Program-made: the position numbers and the translations under genes
Notes under the pieces: generated by a model
What the model was told of the DNA's origin: nothing
The model's database searches: none
What the model saw: the letters and a program-made list of their open reading frames with translations, nothing else
Shown here: positions 54,558 to 59,004 of the stretch, in pieces
Position numbering within the stretch: position 1 is the first letter of the stretch
Layout: the number at the start of each line of letters is the position of its first letter
From: Actinomycetales bacterium
GTDB lineage: Bacteria; Actinomycetota; Actinomycetes; S36-B12
DNA length: 59,004 nt
Direction of reading: 5' to 3'
Assembly (NCBI GenBank): GCA_018970025.1
Contig: JAGWXF010000021.1
Span: 1-59,004, forward strand

Positions 54558-57086
54558 GTGGACAATGGCGCGGTGTCGACCCAGGCCATCGCTGCAGGCC
54601 CTCCAGGTGACGGTCCGGTCGGCTATCCGGTCGGCTATCCGGTCGGATGGGAGGCGGATGTCGTCCTGGCGAACGGTCGGCCGATCCACCTCCGGCCGAT
54701 CCGGCCAGCGGATCGCCAGGCCCTGCGGGCCTTTCACCGATCGCTCTCCGAGCAGAGTGTCTACTTCCGCTTCTTCGCCCCCAAGCCGGACCTCACCGAG
54801 CAGGAGCTGACCCACTTCACCGAGGTCGACTACCGGGACCGCGTGGCTCTCGTTGCATGCCTGGCGGAGCAGATCGTCGGCGTCGGCAGGTATGACCGCG
54901 TCGATGGCCATTCGGCGGAGATCGCGTTCAGCATCCGCGACGACTTCCAGGGCCGGGGCCTGGGATCGATCTTCCTGGAGCACCTGGCCGCAGCGGCCAG
55001 GGAACGGGGGATCAGCCGATTCGTCGCCGAGGTCCTGCCCGCGAACCAGCGGATGCTGCGCACGTTCCGTGATGCTGGTTACCACCTCTCCCAGCACCTC
55101 GATCAGGATGTGATCGCGGTCTCCTTCGAGATCGAGCCGACGGCGCAGAGCCGGGCGGTCCTGGCCTCGCGGGAGCAGCGCGCGGAGGCGCGCAGCGTCC
55201 GGCCGCTGCTGGCACCGGCCGGCATCGCGCTCGTGGGCGCCTCGCGGCGGCCGGGAACAGTCGGCCATGCGCTGCTGCGTCACCTGCGCGATGGGCAGTT
55301 CACCGGTCGGCTGACGGTCGTGCACCCGGAGGCGTCCGAGATCCTCGGGGTGCCATGCGTGCCGAGCCTTCGGCAGGTGCCAGCGCCGGTCGACCTGGCG
55401 GTCGTGGCCGTTCCAGCCGAGCAGGTCGCATCGGTCGTCGCCGACGCGGCCGCGGCCGGAGTGGCGGGCCTGGTGGTCGTCAGCGGGGGATTCGCTGACG
55501 CTGATGCGCTGGGAGCGGCACGGCAGCGGTCGCTGGTTGCCACGGCGCGGTCGCTCGGGGTGCGGATCGTCGGACCCAATGCGCTGGGCCTGGTGAATAC
55601 CGATCCCGGCGTGCGGATGAACGCCTCGCTGGTGACCCGGATGCCCCGGCAGGGCCGGATCGGGTTCTTCTGCCAGTCCGGGGCCCTGGGCTCGTCGATC
55701 CTGGAGCGGGTCAGGTCCCGCGGGCTCGGCATCAGTACCTTCGCGTCGGCCGGCAATCGGGCGGATGTCTCGGGCAACGACGTCCTGCAGTACTGGCAGC
55801 AGGACGATGCGACGGACGTCGCCATGCTCTACCTGGAGAGCATCGGCAATGGCCGCAAGTTCGCCCGGCTCGTGCGCCGGATGAGCCCGCACAAGCCGGT
55901 CCTGATGGTGCGCAACGCGGGTGCGTCCGCAGCCGTGCCATCCGGGCACGTCGTGCGGGCCAGCAGCCTGGCCCCGGCCGCGGTCGAGGGCCTGCTGGCG
56001 GCGTCCGGGCTGATCCTGTGCGATGGCATCGACGAGATGCTCGACGCTGCCGCGCTTCTCAGCTCCCAGCCGATGCCGGCTGCGGGCGAAGCCGGTATCG
56101 GCGGGCCTGCTCGCGGCATCGCCGTCATTGGCAACAGCGACGCCCTCGCCGTGCTCGCGGCCAACGCGGCCGACGCTGCTGACCGCGCTCGCTACGCCAT
56201 GCCGATGCGGCCGGTGACCTTCGCGCGGGACGCCTCAGTCGAGCGATACCGGGCTGAGCTGCGGGCGTGCCTCGCCGATGCGCAGGTGGCAGCCGCGCTG
56301 GTGATCCATGTTCCGGCGGTCGAGGCGAACCACGATGCGCCGGTCATCGAGGCCATCGGCTCGGTGGCCGCCGAGGCAGGCAAGCCGGTTGTCGCAGTGA
56401 TGCAAGGCCACGGGCCGATGCCGGTGGTCGTCGGCGGCGTCCCGGTATTCGCCGACGTGGAGGATGCCATCCGAGCGATGGGTGCCATGCTGGCCCTGGC
56501 CCGCTGGCGCAGGGAGCTGGCCGACGATCCGCAGCCGCCGTCCGACGTCGATGCCGACGCGATCGCCGATCTCGTCCAGTCGGCGCTCCGAGAGGGCCAC
56601 CGAGAGGTCACGGGCGAGGCCGCGGTTCGGCTCATGGACGCGGGGGGCATCCGCATGGCGCTCGGTGGTGCGGGGGAAGGCCCGATGATGCGGCTGTCAC
56701 TGGCCTGCGATGAGCACTTCGGCCCGGTGGCGGAGATCGGGCTGGACGACCCGGTCGCGCGCGCCCTGCAGGATTCCGGCGTGCGCCTGGCGCCCCTGGG
56801 CCGTCCGGGCGCGCTGGACGCCGTTGCCGCACTGCGCGCCCTGCCGGCCATGCTGCCGTCCGGTGAGCCCGCTCCGCTCGGCGAGCCTGCATCGGCAGAT
56901 CTCGTCGAGGCATACGCCGATGCGCTGATGCGGCTGTCGTGGATGCACGCATGGTCCCCGTCCATTCAGCGCATCACCATCGCGGGCCTGCGATGGGGGA
57001 ACCCATGGGGCGCGTCGGAGGTGCGAGCCTGGCTGGATCCGTCCCCGGAGGACTTCGATCCGCAGGCCCGACGCATGGGGACCTGA
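54558..57086 (+). CDS. GNAT acetyltransferase fused to a degenerate acyl-CoA synthetase
   Basis: 842 residues. Residues about 30-195 are a GNAT domain (HLRPIRPADRQALRAFHRSL, VGVGRYD, FQGRGLGSIFLEHLAAAARERG). From about 215 it is an NDP-forming acyl-CoA synthetase: CoA-binding domain (IALVGASRRPGTVGHAL, VVAVPAEQVASVV), then the ligase domain (FCQSGALGSSILERVRSRGLG, GNRADVSGNDVLQYW). The SHTG histidine segment of active enzymes is altered (VVRASSLAP), and the C-terminal ATP-grasp is about 90 residues short, resuming at HFGPVAEIGL. It resembles Pat-type lysine acetyltransferases with a sensory synthetase part. GTG 54558 or 54573 may be the start; a 12-bp repeat gives VGYPVGYPVGW near it. Confidence 0.8.
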   Translation: MDNGAVSTQAIAAGPPGDGPVGYPVGYPVGWEADVVLANGRPIHLRPIRPADRQALRAFHRSLSEQSVYFRFFAPKPDLTEQELTHFTEVDYRDRVALVACLAEQIVGVGRYDRVDGHSAEIAFSIRDDFQGRGLGSIFLEHLAAAARERGISRFVAEVLPANQRMLRTFRDAGYHLSQHLDQDVIAVSFEIEPTAQSRAVLASREQRAEARSVRPLLAPAGIALVGASRRPGTVGHALLRHLRDGQFTGRLTVVHPEASEILGVPCVPSLRQVPAPVDLAVVAVPAEQVASVVADAAAAGVAGLVVVSGGFADADALGAARQRSLVATARSLGVRIVGPNALGLVNTDPGVRMNASLVTRMPRQGRIGFFCQSGALGSSILERVRSRGLGISTFASAGNRADVSGNDVLQYWQQDDATDVAMLYLESIGNGRKFARLVRRMSPHKPVLMVRNAGASAAVPSGHVVRASSLAPAAVEGLLAASGLILCDGIDEMLDAAALLSSQPMPAAGEAGIGGPARGIAVIGNSDALAVLAANAADAADRARYAMPMRPVTFARDASVERYRAELRACLADAQVAAALVIHVPAVEANHDAPVIEAIGSVAAEAGKPVVAVMQGHGPMPVVVGGVPVFADVEDAIRAMGAMLALARWRRELADDPQPPSDVDADAIADLVQSALREGHREVTGEAAVRLMDAGGIRMALGGAGEGPMMRLSLACDEHFGPVAEIGLDDPVARALQDSGVRLAPLGRPGALDAVAALRALPAMLPSGEPAPLGEPASADLVEAYADALMRLSWMHAWSPSIQRITIAGLRWGNPWGASEVRAWLDPSPEDFDPQARRMGT

Positions 57087-57102
57087 CCGGTGCCCGGTCA
57101 GG
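57082..57102 (+). terminator. Nine-base-stem hairpin at the end of the acetyltransferase gene
   Basis: CCTGACCGG (57082-57090) and CCGGTCAGG (57094-57102) pair perfectly around TGC. The stop codon TGA is inside the first arm. There is no T-run; the arms contain the TGACCGG half of the palindrome seen upstream of three other genes. Confidence 0.4.
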
Positions 57103-57158
57103 CCATCGACCCGACGATGGGTCGTCCGCTGCCGGCCTGCTGATGCAAGGATGACGCC

Positions 57159-57737
57159 ATGACCGACCTTGAGCTTCGCTTGCGCACGGACATCCAGCGC
57201 AGTGGGTACTACCCAGACCTGGTAGCGGATGCGCTGAGCACGGCCCTGGGCGGCGAGACCCTGACGTCCTATCTCGTCCATCACGAGGCGACCTTCGACC
57301 ATGATGAGCTGCGTCGGCACGTCACCGTCCTGGCGCTGACCCCCACTCGGCTCATCGTCGGGCACACCGACGAGCACGGTGCAGAGGAGGGCAATCCCAC
57401 GCCGTTTGCCACCGCTTCGACGGAGGCCGTCCGGCTGGAGCGGGTGGACTCCGTGGTGGTGACCCGGGTCGTCAGCGAGCCGGCCCGGCATCAGCCCGGC
57501 GGGGCCGCGTCAGAGGTCGTCCTCACCATCGGGTGGGGGGCCGTGAACCGCATCGAGCTGGAGCCGGCGTCCTGCGGTGATCCACAATGCGAGGCCGACC
57601 ACGGGTACACCGGCACGGCGAGCAACGACGACCTCTCGGTGCGGGTCTCAGCGGTCGCGGACGGGGCAGATGTGGTGACCCAGGCGCTGGCGTTCGCCGC
57701 ATCCCTGTCCCAGGCGACGGCATCCAGGCTTGGGTGA
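57159..57737 (+). CDS. DUF5998 family protein
   Basis: 192 residues. LRTDIQRSGYYPDLVADALSTALGGE at the start, VVTRVVSEPARH, and ASCGDPQCEADHGYTGTASNDDLSVRVSAVADG near the end match DUF5998, an actinobacterial family of unknown function. The Cys/His cluster CGDPQCEADH may bind metal. It sits immediately before a nucleotide-pyrophosphatase-like gene, whose GTG start can overlap the stop here (GTGA), a layout seen in other actinobacteria. Confidence 0.85.
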   Translation: MTDLELRLRTDIQRSGYYPDLVADALSTALGGETLTSYLVHHEATFDHDELRRHVTVLALTPTRLIVGHTDEHGAEEGNPTPFATASTEAVRLERVDSVVVTRVVSEPARHQPGGAASEVVLTIGWGAVNRIELEPASCGDPQCEADHGYTGTASNDDLSVRVSAVADGADVVTQALAFAASLSQATASRLG

Positions 57738-58882
57738 TCGACCCGCCGACGATGCGGCAGCCGATGGCCGCTGAGCCCACTGAGCCCACTGAGCTCACTG
57801 AGCCCACTGAGCCGACAATCGCAGACGTCGCGACCTCGGCGGCCGCGAGTATCGGACTGGCTGGCTTCGTCGACCGGATCGGCCTCGGCCAGGCGCAGCA
57901 TGCCGTGATCTGCCTGATCGACGGCCTGGGATGGCAGCAGCTGCAGGACGCCGCCATCGATGCCCCCGTGCTGACCTCAGGCCAGGGATCGGCCATCTCG
58001 ACGGTGTTCCCCTCCACGACGCCGACGGCACTGGCGTCGCTGGGCACCGGGCTGCTCCCGGGCAGCCATGGCCTGGTCGGGGCGATGTTCTGGCTGCCGG
58101 AGGAGTCCCAGGTGCTCGCACCCCTGCACTGGGGGAGCAGCCCGCATCCGCTCGCCGTCCAGCCTGAGGCCACCGTGTTCGAGCGGGCTGAGCGCCTCGG
58201 GGCCAAGGTGACCACGATCGCCCCGGAGGCCTATCGGGCCAGCGGCCTGACCCGAGCCGCCTTGCGGGGCGGCCAGTACCGCGCGGCCGAGGCCGTCGCG
58301 GATCGGGTGGAGGCGATCCTGGCGGCGACGACGGGCTACGGGCCCACGCTGACGTACGTCTACTGGCCGCACCTGGACCGGATCGGGCACGAGTTCGGCG
58401 CCGGCACGCGCGAGTGGCGCCAGGCCCTGGGCCAGGCTGACGCGCTGGCGGGCCGGCTGGCGGCGGCCCTGCCCCGCGACTCCGTCATGGTGGTCACCTC
58501 CGATCACGGCATGGTCAACTGCCCGCAGCGACTGCACCTGGACCGCGACCCGGGCCTGATGGCCGGGGTGCGCTGCATCGCCGGAGAGCCCAGGGCGCGG
58601 CACGTCTATGCCGTCGACGGCCAGGCTTCCCAGGTCGAGCGGCGCTGGCGTGACCTGCTCGCTTCCACGGCAACGATCCTGAGCCGGGCGCAGGTCGTGG
58701 AGTCCGGGCTGATCGTCGCCGATGACTGGATCGTCGAGCGCATCGGCGACGTGGTCGCGCTGCCGATGGAGGGCATCGCGCTGACCTGCTCGGTCGACTC
58801 GCAGTCCTCGGCCCTGGTGGGCCAGCATGGCGGGCCGAGCCCGGCTGAGACCCGCATCCCCTGCATCCTGATGCGCGGCTAG
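57734..58882 (+). CDS. Alkaline-phosphatase-superfamily nucleotide pyrophosphatase/phosphodiesterase
   Basis: About 382 residues. CLIDGLGWQQL, FPSTTPTALASLGTGLLPGSHGLVG (the metal-bound Thr nucleophile), YWPHLDRIGHEFG and TSDHGMVNC give the two-metal site of type I phosphodiesterases. The C-terminus QHGGPSPAETRIPCIL also belongs to the family. The GTG at 57734 overlaps the previous stop; ATG 57752 and 57764 are alternatives. A 9-bp tandem repeat (57773-57816) codes for EPT/ELT units of a variable N-terminal tail. Substrate unknown. Confidence 0.86.
   Translation: MIDPPTMRQPMAAEPTEPTELTEPTEPTIADVATSAAASIGLAGFVDRIGLGQAQHAVICLIDGLGWQQLQDAAIDAPVLTSGQGSAISTVFPSTTPTALASLGTGLLPGSHGLVGAMFWLPEESQVLAPLHWGSSPHPLAVQPEATVFERAERLGAKVTTIAPEAYRASGLTRAALRGGQYRAAEAVADRVEAILAATTGYGPTLTYVYWPHLDRIGHEFGAGTREWRQALGQADALAGRLAAALPRDSVMVVTSDHGMVNCPQRLHLDRDPGLMAGVRCIAGEPRARHVYAVDGQASQVERRWRDLLASTATILSRAQVVESGLIVADDWIVERIGDVVALPMEGIALTCSVDSQSSALVGQHGGPSPAETRIPCILMRG
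57773..57816 (+). repeat. 9-bp tandem repeat coding for Glu-Pro-Thr units
   Basis: Four full copies of GAG(C/T)(C/T)CACT-type units and a fifth diverging one, inside the 5' part of the phosphodiesterase gene. One unit codes for ELT in place of EPT. Confidence 0.8.
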
Positions 58883-58900
58883 ACGGTATGACCTGACGGG

Positions 58901-58979
58901 CTGAGGCCTCACCCGCGAATGTACGTGGGTTGCCAGTGGATGGACCTCTGGTAGAGCCACAGTCGTGGGGAGGCCTCAG
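58901..58979 (+). mobile_element. Left end of an IS110-family element with a long inverted repeat
   Basis: CTGAGGCCTC (58901-58910) and GAGGCCTCAG (58970-58979) pair perfectly and enclose a structured 59-base segment with smaller pairs (CTCT/AGAG around 58947-58957, GTGG/CCAC). The recombinase start codon is at the end of the second arm. In IS110-group elements the non-coding left end before the recombinase encodes the bridge RNA, so this segment is a candidate part of it. The outer boundary of the element is not resolved; it lies between 58883 and about 58901. Confidence 0.5.
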
Positions 58980-59004
58980 TGATTTCCGAGCGTACTTTCG
59001 TTGG
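58979..59004 (+). CDS. IS110-family transposase (partial, cut by window end)
   Basis: From GTG 58979 the only visible residues are M-I-S-E-R-T-F-V. This is the stereotyped start of actinobacterial IS110 recombinases (ERTFVGLDVHAR-type), which leads into the RuvC-like DEDD domain. The call rests on eight residues and the upstream structure, so it is tentative; the sequence just beyond the window would settle it. Confidence 0.55.

Overview
The window is a 59 kb piece of high-GC chromosome from an actinobacterium. This is inferred from gene content and order: a primary sigma factor with a Lys/Ala/Pro-rich N-terminal tail, a DUF7455-type zinc protein and parE next to it, a sucrase/ferredoxin-like protein beside parC, a DUF5998 gene followed by a nucleotide pyrophosphatase, a SAM-IV riboswitch, and BTAD, HelD and DUF4192 genes. 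The order or genus cannot be fixed from the sequence alone. GTG starts, ATGA overlaps between genes and short tandem repeats inside genes are common. I saw no rRNA, tRNA or CRISPR array.

Region 1 (1-2 kb) is accessory: a Panacea-domain antitoxin with a probable toxin, then a membrane-anchored protein of unknown function. Region 2 (2.1-8 kb) holds a reverse-strand operon of a glycosyltransferase-like membrane protein, a histidine kinase and a response regulator, then a four-repeat COG4705-type membrane protein and a MarC gene broken by an apparent single-base deletion. Region 3 (8.2-16.5 kb) carries a LodA-like quinoprotein oxidase with a Tat signal and its LodB-like flavoprotein partner, a molybdopterin oxidoreductase, a secreted endonuclease/phosphatase and a BTAD regulator.

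Region 4 (16.5-32.7 kb) is a mixed stretch: two alpha/beta hydrolases, a PAS-GGDEF cyclase, DUF2252, a cation diffusion facilitator, a HelD-type helicase, DUF3293, 3-methyladenine glycosylase, an AI-2E-type transporter, cupin and glyoxalase-like proteins, a YbhN-type membrane protein, an SGNH hydrolase, a Gre-like factor and DUF4192. Region 5 (32.7-41.8 kb) is the methionine and housekeeping block: a SAM-IV riboswitch with a long repeat-bearing leader, metY, metX, a PKD-like secreted protein, sigA, a methylmalonyl-CoA decarboxylase-like crotonase, DUF7455 and parE.

Region 6 (41.8-49.2 kb) lies between parE and parC and is rich in inorganic-ion genes: modCBA (molybdate), a chromate transporter behind three 22-bp repeats, an sbtA-sbtB bicarbonate uptake pair with a small tautomerase, and a ferredoxin/NADP reductase. 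Region 7 (49.2-59 kb) has the sucrase/ferredoxin-like protein, parC, the psuG-psuK pseudouridine pair, a GNAT/acyl-CoA-synthetase fusion whose synthetase half looks degenerate, DUF5998, a nucleotide pyrophosphatase, and the left end plus first codons of an IS110-family element.

Links between genes: the molybdate importer could feed the molybdopterin enzyme 28 kb away; LodB probably matures LodA before Tat export; metY and metX share one SAM-sensing leader; psuG and psuK form a two-step pseudouridine salvage route; parE and parC make topoisomerase IV.
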